Positions 1-11,545 of a DNA stretch of 64,000 nt are shown in pieces. This DNA is from Acanthochromis polyacanthus (lineage: Eukaryota > Chordata > Actinopteri > Pomacentridae), in contig NC_067116.1 in NCBI RefSeq assembly GCF_021347895.1, positions 38,273,677-38,337,676 on the forward strand, written 5' to 3'. Made by a program: the position numbers and the translations under genes. The notes under the pieces were generated by a model. That model made no database searches. It worked only from the letters and a program-made list of their open reading frames with translations, and was not told the origin of the DNA. How positions within the stretch are numbered: the stretch's first letter is position 1; the number at the start of each line of letters is the position of its first letter.

Positions 1-560
1 CAGCCAGTCAGCGCAAAGGAATGCATGAGGCACGCAAAAAACCCTGGGGACAAGGTCCAAAGGAGGAAGGGAGGAGTGAAGAAAGGAAGGAAGGGGGAGG
101 AAAATGGAACAGAGAACAAGAGAGTGGGTAAAGAGGAAAATTTGCCATAAGATGAGGCATACAAGCTGATGTGAGAAGTTGAAGGAACAGAGTGGGAGAA
201 GAAACCGATTTGAGGCCTGGATGGAGGAAAGAGGAGTGATGTGATCATGCCAAAAGAGGAGTAGAAGAATGAACGATGAGGAAAGATGGAGACAGTAGGA
301 GGATCAGTGGAAGACAGTAGAAATGCCTTTAGCGGTGGAGAGACAAAGAAAGGAGGAATAAGGACCAAAGCAAGAGGGAGAGGGATCGAGGCCAGAGGAG
401 TGGGAGGAAGTCGAGGGAGGGGTACCTCACCCTGGAGGCATGAGAGATGGAAAGAAGGGAGGAGGAGGAGTGGTGAGATAGCAGGGGAAAAAAAAGAGGG
501 TGAGAGGACGAGGGAGGGTCGCTGAAGGCCAGAGGTGGGGGTAGATCATTCATTCAGGGT
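1..560 (+). repeat. Purine-rich (GA/GGA) tract
   Basis: The plus strand is strongly biased to A and G through most of this stretch, with many GGAGG, GAAAGG and AAGGAAGG runs, densest at about 60-130 and 340-530. Both strands stay open only because purine-only or pyrimidine-only codons rarely make stops; the resulting peptides are low-complexity Arg/Gly/Glu or Ser/Leu/Pro. I read it as a simple-sequence purine tract that could form triplex DNA, not as a gene. Edges are approximate. Confidence 0.6.
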
Positions 561-2315
561 AAGGAAGGAAAAGCCATGAGAAACTTCAAAGGCCTTGGGA
601 GGCCTTGACAGAGAGATGGTTTAGAGTTCTGTAATCCAAAGAGAGGTTAGGGGCCTGCAAGTCCGGTTCCTAGTGCTGCTGAAACTAATTTAGCCGGCGG
701 GCCCCAGAGGCCCTCAAGAGGGGGCCGGGTTGTAACTGGAGGAGCTGTGAGTGACGAAGTGCAGGGGAATACAGGTAGAGACAGGCCGGAACACACAACA
801 GGGAAGAACATTTTTACTGGCCTTTACTGACCTAAAGTACATATACTCACAGGTTTGTCATACACACACAGATTAACAGAAGAACATGTGCAAGATTGTA
901 TGTATCAATATAAACAGATGTCCTCTGTTTCAGGGAAAACTGGGCCTGTTGGTAATATGTGAAGCGGTAAATATGACATTCGTGTTCCGAAGAAGTCCTG
1001 AACTCCTTATGACTGCTGATCAAAATATCAAAATGACTCAAACAGATGCGCCTTCGTTCAAACTGACATGAAGAGGTTCATGTCAGAAGATCTAGTAACA
1101 CACAAATAACAGGAAAAGTTGAGGGTGTTTTTTTTTTGCTCAAGCAATTATGTTTTACAATCACCCACACTGAATTCCTTCTTTGCTGACACATATGGAA
1201 TTACTGTACTGGCTCTGAACCACCCAAAATGACAGAAAACCGTAAAATACGTCCAGGCTCTGTGAAAGGAGACACTCTTGTGATGAAGCCTCAGCGCCTG
1301 GTGCTAGCCTTTGAAAGGACTGAATGTCAACTGCAGAGTCCAAGTGTTGTCGAAATGAATAAGAACATCAACAGTCACAGCCTACATGTTAAACGCACAA
1401 AAGGCATTTGACATCTGGCAAGGGTTCTTTGAGTACTGAAATGCGTGTGGGGGTGAAGAATGAATGCTTACATATATTTCTTTTATGTATTTAATGATTT
1501 GCATGTTCTGTGCCTGCACACCTATGTGTGAGTGTGATAGGAAGCCATGGTGAATGAGTCACCCTGCATTAATCACACTGAAAAGCTTGGCTCTCATTCA
1601 CAGCCTTGTCTGACCGCTCAAATCAAACTGACCGCATACTGTGTGAATGTAAGCAGACTTGAGATTGGGGCACACTGTGGTGAGATAATCAAACCAAGAC
1701 AAAGGGAATGCAGCGGGTCAACTCACAGGCGTAGTCCTGGGAAAAAAAACAACTGCATTGTGTCTTGAAGAAAGTGAAAAAGGATTATCAACAAGGTAGG
1801 CAGCGAAGCGACTGTGGGTGTCGGGAGTTTCGTGGAATAAAGAACACAGGAAGTGCAATTAGAAGCTGCAGGTAAGTGCTCGGAGCTATGTGAGATCGTA
1901 GGTGTGCCTGTATTAGAGTGTTCCTGCTTCTGCCGAGTTTCTGCCGTGCATTTTTGTGCACGTGTGGGCTGCTGGCCCCTCTGCACTGTGTGGGCTGTGG
2001 GTGTTGGTTTGATTAGTGTCTTTGAGGCAAGAACTTTAAGCACTTCTCTCTGTGACAACCATGAGCCAAAGCATAGCAGATGTGTACGCACAGATACAAA
2101 AAAAGTGCAACTAATATGAAAAGTATGATATTATAAAAACACACACGTCTTCTTTCCTTCCAACTCAGACAATAACATATTTTAACAGGCACAATAGGTA
2201 TCAACAAACATGGTCAAATAACAACACTGATGACACTGATGTATACTTTCTAACCACAATGTCTTTTTGTTTATGGCTGGGTCATGTGCTAAGCATGTGA
2301 TGTTAGGAATGAATT
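561..2315. other. Unassigned non-coding stretch
   Basis: No gene or recognised repeat. A short GC-rich block near 690-735 (GCCGGCGGGCCCC followed by GGGGGCCGGG) stands out against its surroundings and has imperfect inverted symmetry. A short T-run lies at about 1129-1137. Open frames here, up to 122 codons on the minus strand, show no domain, no signal peptide and no credible start context, so I leave them out. Confidence 0.5.
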
Positions 2316-2319
2316 GAAT

Positions 2320-2535
2320 TAAATGGCAGCTGCAATTTAGGCACCGCCCACTGAGGACGCCAAAAAGACATCAAAGATGGCCACCGTTTGCTTAAAATAC
2401 TTCACACTCAACAGTGCGCTTTCTCCCATTTCCAGCAATATACACCTGCCAAGTTTGAAGAGGTTTAGATGAAGGCTTATTGAGAAATGCGAAGAACAGA
2501 CAGATGCTCAGACTTACAGAGATTCCCTCTTCTAT
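2320..2535 (+). mobile_element. Possible LINE 3'-end remnant (RTE-like)
   Basis: The stretch reads like the 3' part of fish RTE-type LINEs. It has a 'gatggccaccgt' phrase, then 'cctgccaagtttgaagagg' (compare the usual 'caagtttgg/gaag...' phrase), then a worn block ACAGACAGATGCTCAGAC where the ACAGACAGACAGAC run normally lies. It is diverged and has no terminal repeat or target duplication that I can see. Assignment rests on recognising the phrase order only. Confidence 0.3.
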
Positions 2536-4539
2536 TACTCACTTGCATTGAATATAATTAAGAATAGGTACTGATAAATTAATATATCTTGGGGAAAAAA
2601 ATCAAATAAATCTTCAATGCATTACCATGGCTCTAAACAAATTGCTACAAAAATTACACCGTCTAATTTTTAAAGTCCTTCTTCAGGCAATGATTGAACC
2701 TCAAAACCTCATCTCCATTTTTCAGCATTATTGTCATGCAAGTAATCCCTTCATGCCTTAAAATGGCATAATGCAACTCTACACTGTTGTGTGCAGATCT
2801 ATAAAGTCCTCCCCTCCCTCTCCTCCCACTGTACTTATATATTACTTATACTTAATATAAAAAAATTAATTTATTGTGTGCCATATTTCACATGCATCTC
2901 CATTTAAACAAAACATAGTCACAATAGAGAGAATGTAAGCTCAAAAGTCCAAAGTACAAAAACTCTTTTGTACTGAATTGGAGCTTTCAGACACCTCTCA
3001 TTGTATTCATTTAGCGATGTTGGTACATATGGAATCATGTGTCTGAATCGTGAACTTGTGACTGAACGTTCCAAATAAGTGTGAAAACAAAGATTAAACT
3101 GTTCAGTTTATGTCGCTAAAACCTCCTTGAAGTTATTTATTCAACTACGTGTTTGTTACTAAGGTGACAGTTGGTGCTGACGGGCTGGACTTCATCATAT
3201 TCGGAGGTTAAGCGCAATAATTGGTTGATAAGATCAAATATTCAAGGGGATCTCATAAAACCACAATGAGAAATAATTCCTCTCCTAAGATAAGATTCCC
3301 AGAGCATACATTTGGATTTAATAAAGCATCTAAATGTCTGGCTAGCAAAAGCAGTGTTATTAAAATGAAGCGGCCTTCAAGATGTTCTCTTGGGATGGGC
3401 TGCTTGTTAGAATTCAGGTCAGATATGTTACAGGTCTTTAGAAAAGCAGTGTATGTTTCCTGTGGATTTTCATGATGCTGAAGGGGATGTAAAATGCAAT
3501 TAGAGCAGTTTGTAAAATCAAGCTGAATAGAGTTTTCCATGTAGGTTTAGCAAAAAGAAATGTGGCAATTACTCTAGTTTTTCTGAGAATCTCTCACTGA
3601 CATTTTATTTAACCAATTTATTTATGTAGTTTTTGTTTGGGCATGAAAATTGGAATGAAACAATTATCCTAAAATAAAAAAGGAGAACTACAGAAATTTG
3701 ATAGGGTACACAGAGTTCATTTAACTAAGTCAATAATCTTCAATTATGAGGTTTTGGCTACACGTTGGAAACCAATTTATCACTTAATCAAATCAATTAA
3801 ATCTGAACGCACCATATTGTCGCATGTGTTGATATGCCAATGCTGGATTGGCTTGGCTCGCTCCACATTTTCACCAGTGCAGGTTGCTTCAGTTTAAACA
3901 CACCTCAGGAGAAGCGCTCTAATGAATTTTACAGAGAAGTGCTCCTTTGAAAGGAATCAATAGGGATACGTCGACCTCATTTTAGTGATGCACACGCAGC
4001 ACAAAAGAACTGAGGTGAAAATAAGTGTTTACCTAGGGAAATGGAAATGCTAAAAAATGATCATGGCTGTAGATAGGGCATAATGAGCATTCCCCCGGTG
4101 GAGATTAGGGTGGACATGATAGATCCAAAACTCCTCTGCTCTACCTTAATGGAGAGAAGTTGGCCTATCTTTGAAAAGTGCAGTGCTCACCCAGACCCAG
4201 AGGTCCTGGGTGACCTAGTTAGTAAGTCCCTGTGGTAGGTTTTAGTAGTTCTTCTGACAGGCTCGCCTCGCATGTGAGCTCTGTTTTTAGCTACTTCACT
4301 TCCTATCTGACTCTCACACATGCTGCTCACTCCACTCTGTATCTCTGCCCTCTGCCTCCCACTCGTGCATTATCCGTCCAGCTTCTCCTGCACAGGTGAC
4401 AAGGGGGCTGCATGTGCACTAGTCCGGCTCACCTTTCAGCAGGAGGGCCTTCGCATATGCATGTATGCATGTGTGTGTTCGGAAAATAGGTGTGGGCTGC
4501 ATGCTTTCTGCTTAGAGTGACAGTAGTTCTAAGAATCCG
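2536..4539. other. Unassigned AT-rich non-coding stretch
   Basis: AT-rich single-copy sequence with short A-runs and TTAATT motifs (for example near 2860-2880) and no long open frame. The two overlapping frames at 3221-3540 on opposite strands are chance shadows without recognisable content. No terminal inverted repeats or tandem structure were found. Confidence 0.5.
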
Positions 4540-4980
4540 TGTGTTCAGGAAGAGCATTGAGGTCATGACGGGGCAGGTGAGTGCGCTTGTGTCTATGCGA
4601 GAGTGTCACCAGTGAGATCACCGTATGACAACTGCGGGGGCCTGAATGTCACCACGGGGAGAGCTGTCACGAAGAAGGAGCGCTACTTCTCGCAGCAACA
4701 CGTGACAAGTTTGTTATGCCCGTCCTTTCTCAGCTCTGCGTCTTGTTGCGTCGCTGCACGATCATGAAGACTCACACTGTTCTCGAAGAAGTCACGGAAT
4801 TATATTCGTCTTCACAGCAAGACAGGGATTATGAGCCTTTCTTCCTTTGCAGACCCCCTCGGTGCAATTAACAGCGGCAAGGTTGCTAATTAGGGGCTAT
4901 ATCTTAAACAATGGTATTATTCAAGAGATAAGAGGTGGTAATGTGTTTTCCATTCTCATGCACACACACTCACACAGACA
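4540..4980. other. Candidate conserved non-coding block
   Basis: A base-balanced, low-repeat stretch that differs from its AT-rich and CA-rich neighbours. Near its end are TGCTAATTAGGGGC, a homeodomain-type ATTA core, and AAACAATGG, a SOX-type motif, within 30 bp of each other, followed by TATTATTCAAGAGATAAGAG, which contains a GATA-type AGATAAG. Clustering of such motifs is typical of developmental enhancers, but short motifs are common by chance. No conservation data are available here, so this is only a candidate. Confidence 0.22.
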
Positions 4981-5323
4981 CAGTAGTTTATGCCGACACA
5001 AACACACATGAACAGACATAAATATGTTTTGCTATACTTCAGACTTCTTTATTTCAATTAATCAGCTCCCCACACACATGAACGCATTTTTTTTGATTAA
5101 CCACTGATTATGAATATCGCTGACAAGCCAGCCTACGAGGTGGAAAGCTACTAATGCATGAACCCGATGTGTTACGGCGAGTAAAGCAAAGTTTCCGCTG
5201 ATTATCTTGAAAGACTAATCGCGTTGGTATATCACGCCACACGCAACACATTGTCTTCCATGAGAAATGCAGAGGTGAAAGTGTGAGTGGGTAGAGGCAG
5301 CTGTCAATTGTGGGATGTGATGA

Positions 5324-5720
5324 ATGACAGATAGTGGTGGCGGCGGAGAGGGGAGGGAGGAGGGAGGTCATCTCAGAGCCTGTCGTGACTCCCATGCTGA
5401 CCCATGCAGTGACCAGGAGAGTGGGAGGAAGAGTGAGAGAGAAAGGAAGACAGATAAACACAGAGAGATGACCCAGTGTGGAGGAAGGAAGAAAAAAAAG
5501 GGACGAAAGAAAAAAAAACATGGGTCGACCTGTTTTAATTTTTTTCTTCTTCTCCGCAGCGAAACGAAGGACACGGCAGGAGGGGTAGGTGGGTGTCAAA
5601 GCGGGAATGAAGCATCATCTATTTGTCATCTATCTTTCTCGCTCTCATCCTGCTATCTTTTTTCCCCTCCGTTTCCCTCTTTCCACGCCTCTGTCCTGCT
5701 GTTTCTGGCTTCTCGTGGGA
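5324..5720. repeat. Purine tract switching to pyrimidine tract
   Basis: From about 5324 to 5525 the plus strand is purine-rich, with GGAGGGAGGAGGGAGG and A-runs at 5490-5519. From about 5527 to 5720 it becomes pyrimidine-rich, with T-runs and TTTTTCTTCTTCTCC. The switch leaves long open frames on both strands (163 codons minus, 150 codons plus) that are composition artefacts. A good splice-acceptor-like sequence ends at 5559 and a GTAGGT donor-like site follows at 5585. The implied 25-nt exon has no other support. Confidence 0.5.
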
Positions 5721-7805
5721 GTGTAGCGAAGGCAAATAAACAGAGGAGATTGTTTATTTCTGCCAGTGGGGAATAACAGTGCATTATTAACCTTGTATTA
5801 CCTTGCCTTGGGTTACCTCAACCCACTAATTTATTACGGAGAACATAGTGTAATGATTTCTTTTACTCTGGATATGTCTGCATGACACAGTGGCGGTGTC
5901 AGAGGAGCAGAACCTCCTCCATCTCTGATAACACACCGAGCTTGGAACGAACGTACACACGGACGCATGCACAAACTTTCACGGTTGTGCATGCGTAGGA
6001 ACATTCACACATACATCAGAGAGCTCCAATATAGACGCAGCTACATACAGTACAAATTCAGTCACTCGGATGCACAGAAGTAGATGTGCGTTGCCACATG
6101 CGCACACGTAAACACAGATTATTAGCTCGCAGTGCCAGATGTGCCGCCCACACACAAACACGCCAGGCCTCATCGTTTGTCCTCAACAATCAGAGGAAGT
6201 TAGTCAGTGTTGCTTCTAATCTCCCCATGGAGGATGTGTTCCCAGCAAATGGGGACACTCAGCGCCATATAAACGCACATAAATTAAAAAAAAAAAAATC
6301 ACACACACACATACACACAACCTTCATCTCTCACTATACTGTTTGGTAGCGTCAAACTGATTCACGGCCGCTTCATTCATCCGTTTCAAGAAATGTGTAT
6401 AGATGAAGGACGTTACAAAGCAAAAGGAGCAGCTGGTTTTCGAAGTATTTGTAGCCTCAGAGTAGCAGTATTTCATTTTTATCTTTATGTTTGATAAACA
6501 AGCACAGAATATTCTACAAATCTATGCATTATTTGTTGTATTTGCTTTAATTTTATCCCTCAAGGTAGGCAGGTCGAAAAACATTAGATGCATTGGAGTT
6601 CAAGTTCTCAGCCAAACCCAGTGCTATAGTCAGCAAACTCATTCAAAATCTACAGTTGTAAAGTAAATTGATTTAAGCAGCAGACAGTCTCACACCCTAA
6701 CCAAATTGTAAGCTCTGCGACAGGATATTTCTTGGTCAAGTGCAGCTTGCATTTAACATAGAACTCAATGTTATTTTTATGTGTGCTAGCTGAGATCTTC
6801 AACATCTTATCAAAGAAACCACATAATTTCCATCTCAGTCGTTCATCTTTTGTATTGATGTTTTACCCCGAAGAGTTTCAAGCCCATCTAAGATGTAGAA
6901 GCACTCTGAGTCACGTAACATCGTCTATATGAAAAATGAAATGGACTTCCTTAGCCAGAAGGACTGAAAAGGTTCCCGTCACTTCCCAACTGTGAAAGGG
7001 ATAAAAGCAGTGTAGTGTTGGCAGCTTTGAATATAAAATAATATTGTAATATAAGATCCAGAAAAAACTTGCTGAAGAAAACATGTTTTGGGCATTTATT
7101 CACATTATTTGATTGCTGTAATAGAGACCTAGACAGATGCATGACATGCGTAAAGATGTCCAGCCAGCAAAGAGCCAAACTGTGGACATGGCATGTTCAC
7201 CCTGAAAATATATGCAATTGCACATATTTGCTCTGTAGAACCAGGGGAATATGGATTTAGATTGTTCATTAAAGGCTAAAGCATCTTCTTCTTTTCACAA
7301 ACAGCCTGCTAAAGAGACTACTCCTCGCTAGCAGGCACCACATGTCTGAGTAAAAGCACTCTCTGGCAGCACTCTGAGGAAAAATGTATCATTATTTTCA
7401 CTGCTGTTATGTCCAATTTCAGCGTCTCTCAATAAAAATGCATTTTCATTTAGGAAACAACTTAACAAACCATCCTCCTCCAAGCTTGTGTCTCTGATTT
7501 ACATTTCCTCCTCCTCATCATGTCAGCGCCAAAAATGTCCCAACCAACTAACCTTGCGAGTCAAGTGTTTCTAAAAACATTAGTAAACTCCTCTGCCCAC
7601 ACAGTCTTGCCGCAAAACTCCCAAATTTAATATGAGAGAAATCTGACAAGCCATCCGTGCGACCACTGAGCAAAGATGACAGACTTGAGCATCGTTTTTT
7701 TGGGGGCGCCTATATGGGTTAAGTGGGAGAGGCAGCAGAGTAAGACAGGTTGGTGTAGTGGAGACATGAAAAAAGGCAGCACCAAGCAGAGACACAGTGG
7801 TTTGT
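5721..7805. other. Unassigned non-coding stretch
   Basis: No gene or interspersed repeat recognised. It contains a 13-base A-run at 6286-6298 directly followed by a short imperfect (CA)n at 6300-6319. An A-tail plus CA junction like this can mark the end of an old retroposon, but no body of one can be recognised upstream. The rest is moderately AT-rich unique sequence with stops in all frames. Confidence 0.45.
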
Positions 7806-7810
7806 CTGAC

Positions 7811-8030
7811 ATTTTGACATGAACACACACACACGCACACTACTGGGTGTGTACCTGCTCCTCTTCAGACAGCTTCATACAGAGGTGATAATTAGCTCAC
7901 GCTGTACGCCGGTTGAGTCAACCTCACAATGGACACACGACCATGTCAACGGTTTTGTTCAAAAGCATGAGCAGCCTGTTTGTCTCACAGTCAGGACTTT
8001 TGTTAGGCATGCGTGTGTGTGTGTGTGTGC
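7811..8030. repeat. Two short CA/TG microsatellites
   Basis: A short interrupted (CA)n lies near 7816-7839 and a (GT)n of about nine units at 8012-8029. The intervening and flanking reading frames with Thr-His or Cys-Val repeats simply translate these dinucleotides. No gene is implied. Confidence 0.7.
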
Positions 8031-8429
8031 GCTCAGATGGGTGTATGCTTGCATGTGCTTGTACTCCTATGACAGTTTTTTTCTTCCCTCCAGCCCTGTT
8101 GAGGTTTGCACCTCCCTCCACGTGGTGTCTCCTCTCCTCTGACCCAGTCTGGAGGTAGCGAGGCTGAAGCAGCGCCTCTGCCTCCAGGGGATTCTCTGAG
8201 TAACAGCGCATGTTGCCGGGGCATGGAGCTGATGTCCACCCCGCGAGAACACCGACGGAAGCGCAAACCCAACAGAAGCTCCCACACATGGGCTCAAAAC
8301 AAAGAGGCATACAGCCACGTAACGCTGATCCCCTCCTCTCCACTCCCCATCCATCTCTCTTCCTTTCTCCTCCATAAAGCGATGGAGGAGTGAAAGGGAG
8401 ACAGAGAGGAGCGAGAGGGGGGAAGAGGG

Positions 8430-8560
8430 GCGGCATTGATTTTTGCTTTATCGTTTCAGAAAACCTGTTTTCTTGGAGAAACCTGACGCTGAATTATTAA
8501 TAACGTCATTCAATTTTCATGCCTTTCTCTTGTTGGAAAAACTAGAAGTTCCTGAGTGAG
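8430..8560. other. Candidate conserved non-coding block
   Basis: A compact unique stretch with GAATTATTAATAACGTCATT: paired ATTA/TTAAT homeodomain cores next to an ACGTCA half-CRE, followed by CAATTTTCATGCC. It sits just downstream of a purine-rich block and upstream of a CA microsatellite. The motif cluster is suggestive only. Confidence 0.18.
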
Positions 8561-8618
8561 GAGACCATGCATAACCTCCTGAACACAGTGTTGCAGCTCC
8601 ACCACCTCCACCCGCATC

Positions 8619-8619
<1 letters not shown>

Positions 8620-8649
<30 letters not shown>
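8620..8649. repeat. (CA)15 microsatellite
   Basis: An uninterrupted run of CA dinucleotides, fifteen units, after a CCCGCATCCC stretch. It is followed by a region with several short TG/GA runs up to about 8755. Likely length-polymorphic. Confidence 0.9.
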
Positions 8650-8652
<3 letters not shown>

Positions 8653-10185
8653 TGTTCGTCTTTCACCTCCTGGCACTCCCTCCATCCTCTCTGGCCTGTG
8701 TGGGAGTGTGTGTGTGCTGGAGAAATAGAAGGGAAAGAGAGATAGAGAGGGAGAATTAGATCATGTAATGAGAGCTGCTGGCAGTGTGACTAAATTGGCT
8801 AACTATAGCTAACAACATTACACACTGTCCATCTGGGGCCTAGCCTGTCCTCCCTCTGCTCTTCTTTGTATAGCCTACTGGTAAAAAATCCGCCATGTAA
8901 AGGACTCCCATGGTTAAGGGGTCTTCCTCCAGAGAGTAAAATGTAGAGCAAGCAGAAAATAGTAAGTGAATTTTGTATTTCTGATGGAAATTTGGCAAGC
9001 TCAAATAGAACAGGAATACTTTGGAGAGTTGCAGGTTCACCGCCTCCGTCAATATCTCCACAGAAGCTAAAATGTCAAATCTTAATTTTAATAGTTTAAT
9101 TGCATGATTCCAAACCACCAATCTCCTACACTTCTGATAATTACCACCCATGTATAGCTTAATATCTGGCGATTTCATCTTCTACATTCCTTACTTTTGA
9201 TCAGTAATTAGAATCCGCCACTAGCTCGCTGTGCTGTATAAAGTCTGTTAAATCCTCTACCCTCTGCAGCGCCTCCCGGCTGTCTCTGTGTCCACAACTG
9301 GCAGTTCGCCTGAGTAGGAGGCCAGCGCCAGGCAATCTGTGCTCCAGCACCTATGCTGACCTGGCAGCTGCTGGATACCATGTGTGCCTAAGAATGTGGG
9401 CACTGGGCAGATGCTACGAAGGAGGCGAGGATGGAGGGACGTTACAGGAAAAGAAAGACAGAAGAATAAACTGAAACAGAAGGGCAGCAGTAGTTTTGTG
9501 TCTGCACTGCGACGCTTGGAAGTCATGACAGTGTTCACCCTAAAAGTTGCTCAAAAACTACTTCATTGAGCTCAAGACTGAGTCCAACCTTGTAGTGAAG
9601 TTATTTTTGACTGAGCAGTAGCGAGTGTATCCGTACTGCTGTAAAAACAGTCTGAGGATGTTTTTCCATCAGACGGGTGATTTGGAAGATCAATTGGCAG
9701 ATGGAGGTACATGGGGTCAGCGTTAGCATGGGTGGATAGCGGAGGTGAGTGGGTATGAGAGCAAAGAAGAGATACAAAGTAAAAGAAGAGAGAGACTAAA
9801 ACAGGGGATAATGGCCAAGGAGTAATAGCGCGAGGCTCCCAGGCAAAGATGAAATATTTGCAATTCCACTGGGTCCCTGGGCTGCAGGCTTTCACTCCAT
9901 TTGTATGGAAATGAGTTTGTCTTTCTTTTTTCAGAGCACAGAGGAGACCAAAGGGATGGAGAGAAGGATGGAGACAGAGGGAAGGTGGGCAAACTGACTG
10001 ACTGTCAAGGATATTGTGATTCCTGCCAATGCTGTTGGAAGGCTGGGGCCCTGGTTGTTTCTCTGCGGCACATATGGATAAAATAAATCTATGTGTTTAT
10101 GACAGCCTGATCTATGCGCCTGTCGCACTGGGAGCCAGTTTTGCTTGTTGTAAAGCCCTTTGTCTGTTATTGACAATTTTTCTCA
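8650..10185. other. Unassigned non-coding stretch
   Basis: No gene recognised. One stretch resembles an internal exon: a polypyrimidine tract and AG end at 9934, and GTGGGC follows at 9985. It would encode a 16-residue acidic/basic peptide starting STEETKGMER in an open frame. No homology, neighbouring exon or conservation supports it, so it is mentioned but not called. Confidence 0.4.
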
Positions 10186-10188
10186 CCA

Positions 10189-10226
10189 AGCTCTCTCCCT
10201 CTCTCTCTCTCTCCTCTCACTCTCTG
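10189..10226. repeat. (CT)n pyrimidine microsatellite
   Basis: An imperfect (CT)n run with short interruptions, flanked by further C/T-rich DNA. The plus strand is almost free of purines over the run. Confidence 0.75.
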
Positions 10227-11265
10227 TTTCTATCAGTGCCATCCTCCAGTCCAGGCCCACAGCTGGGACTACTCTGATCCAGGGCCCAGGCCTGCTTTCT
10301 GCCAGATAATTAGCAGATGTTGTGGAAGGCCTCTGTTTTTGCTATTTTCAGCTGCTCCTGTGTGTCTGCATCCATCAGTGGCATGTGTGCACACAGTGCA
10401 CGTTGAGTGATGCTGCCACTCATGTATTCATGGCCAGCTGCTCTTCTCTGCAACCCCGGGTGAAGAGGCGAAGACATTCCATCTCAGACACTCTCCACTC
10501 TGCTCTGTTTCTATTCCTCCTTAACTCCCTTCCCCTTCCCTCTCCTCTGTCCTCCTTCACCTTCCTTTCTGAGTCACAGCCGCCAGCCACAAGTCTGCGT
10601 AGGTCTGAGTCATGCCTCGGCTCTCGTGAGATGGGCCCTGCTGTCTGTGAAACCACAGACATGAGATATGAGAAATGGGAAATGAGAGAACAAATAGACA
10701 CACACACTCACTTGCACAAACACTCACAGATACACACAAACAGAGTCATAATTTATGTACCAGGAACATTCTGGGATGAATAAGCCTAGAGTCAAACTGG
10801 AGCACCTGTCTCTCACAATGAGTGCTGGCTGCTGCAGTGAAGTGACTGAGGTTTGATGGGACAAGAGTTTCATGACATTTTTTGTGGCATTAAGTTTACT
10901 TTGCATACATAATGGTAATCATAGGATGTTGTTTCTATAGAAACAGGTCTGCATAGAAGTTTCTATGTGCACTGGAATCTACATCAACTGTTCACCTACT
11001 CAAAGCAAGCATGCTAGCATTAAACATTTCTGAACAGCAGTCACTGACACAATTAAGGGATACTGATAATGCTAAAAAAAAAATAGTGTAAGCACTGAAT
11101 TAGCCAAGAACAGTATGATGACCATGAGAGATCAATGCATTGCAATGCACAGGAAAAACATGCAAACAAACTAAGCACCAGCAAACCACTAGCAAGAGAA
11201 GCACTCAGAGAGCACAGTACTCAGCCAAGGCTGCTCAGTCAATGTATGATTTCAGATGGATAAGT
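10227..11265. other. Unassigned non-coding stretch
   Basis: Unique sequence without a gene. The 153-codon open frame at 10322-10783 has no domain and passes through pyrimidine-rich DNA and a His/Thr-coding CA run near its end, which explains its length. An A-run of nine lies near 11075. Confidence 0.45.
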
Positions 11266-11269
11266 CCCG

Positions 11270-11545
11270 GTAAGTCTGCAGCGGTGGATTTGTAGTAGGA
11301 TCGGAATCATGCTGCCATCTTGCAATGATACAGAAATCTTGAACAAATCCATGGATCCAGACTATAAGCCGCATCACTGCCAAACTCTATTCAAGTGTGA
11401 TCCTTGTGTCATTTCTGACCTTCCCTGAACACTTCATCCAAATCCGTTTGCCCGTTTTTGACTAATGTTGCTAACAGACAGACAGACAAACGTACACCAA
11501 TCATCACATAACTCTGTCACGTTCCTTGGTGGAGTAATAAGCCAC
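11270..11545 (+). mobile_element. LINE 3'-end remnant (RTE-like, sense)
   Basis: Recognisable order of fish RTE-type LINE 3' sequence: 'gatccagactataagccg', 'atcactgccaaa', 'atttctgaccttccctga', 'catccaaatccgtttg' then 'cccgtttttgactaatgtt'. Next comes a clean block of ACAGACAGACAGAC, and it ends in TTCCTTGGTGGAGTAATAA, close to the usual CCTTGGCGGAGGTAATAA end. No reverse-transcriptase coding part remains. A second, inverted copy of the same kind of tail lies at 46923-47045. The clade name is from memory of typical sequences, so treat RTE as likely rather than proven. Confidence 0.6.

Noticed and set aside
329..553. Opposing open frames in the purine tract at the start of the window
   Set aside because: Purine-only and pyrimidine-only codons rarely form stops, so the frames follow from composition; the peptides are low-complexity.
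5560..5584. 25-nt microexon-like segment between a strong acceptor and GTAGGT
   Set aside because: A pyrimidine tract ending in AG is expected by chance in this composition, and no neighbouring exon is seen.
5108..5599. 163-codon minus-strand frame
   Set aside because: It runs across a purine/pyrimidine switch, has no recognisable domain and is overlapped by an equally long frame on the other strand.
7924..8436. 170-codon minus-strand frame, one of the longest in the window
   Set aside because: Starts in C/T-biased DNA and ends through a TG microsatellite encoding a Thr-His run; no domain, splice or start support.
9935..9984. 50-nt exon-like segment with a good polypyrimidine acceptor
   Set aside because: Short purine-rich sequence, weak GTGGGC donor and no protein family match.
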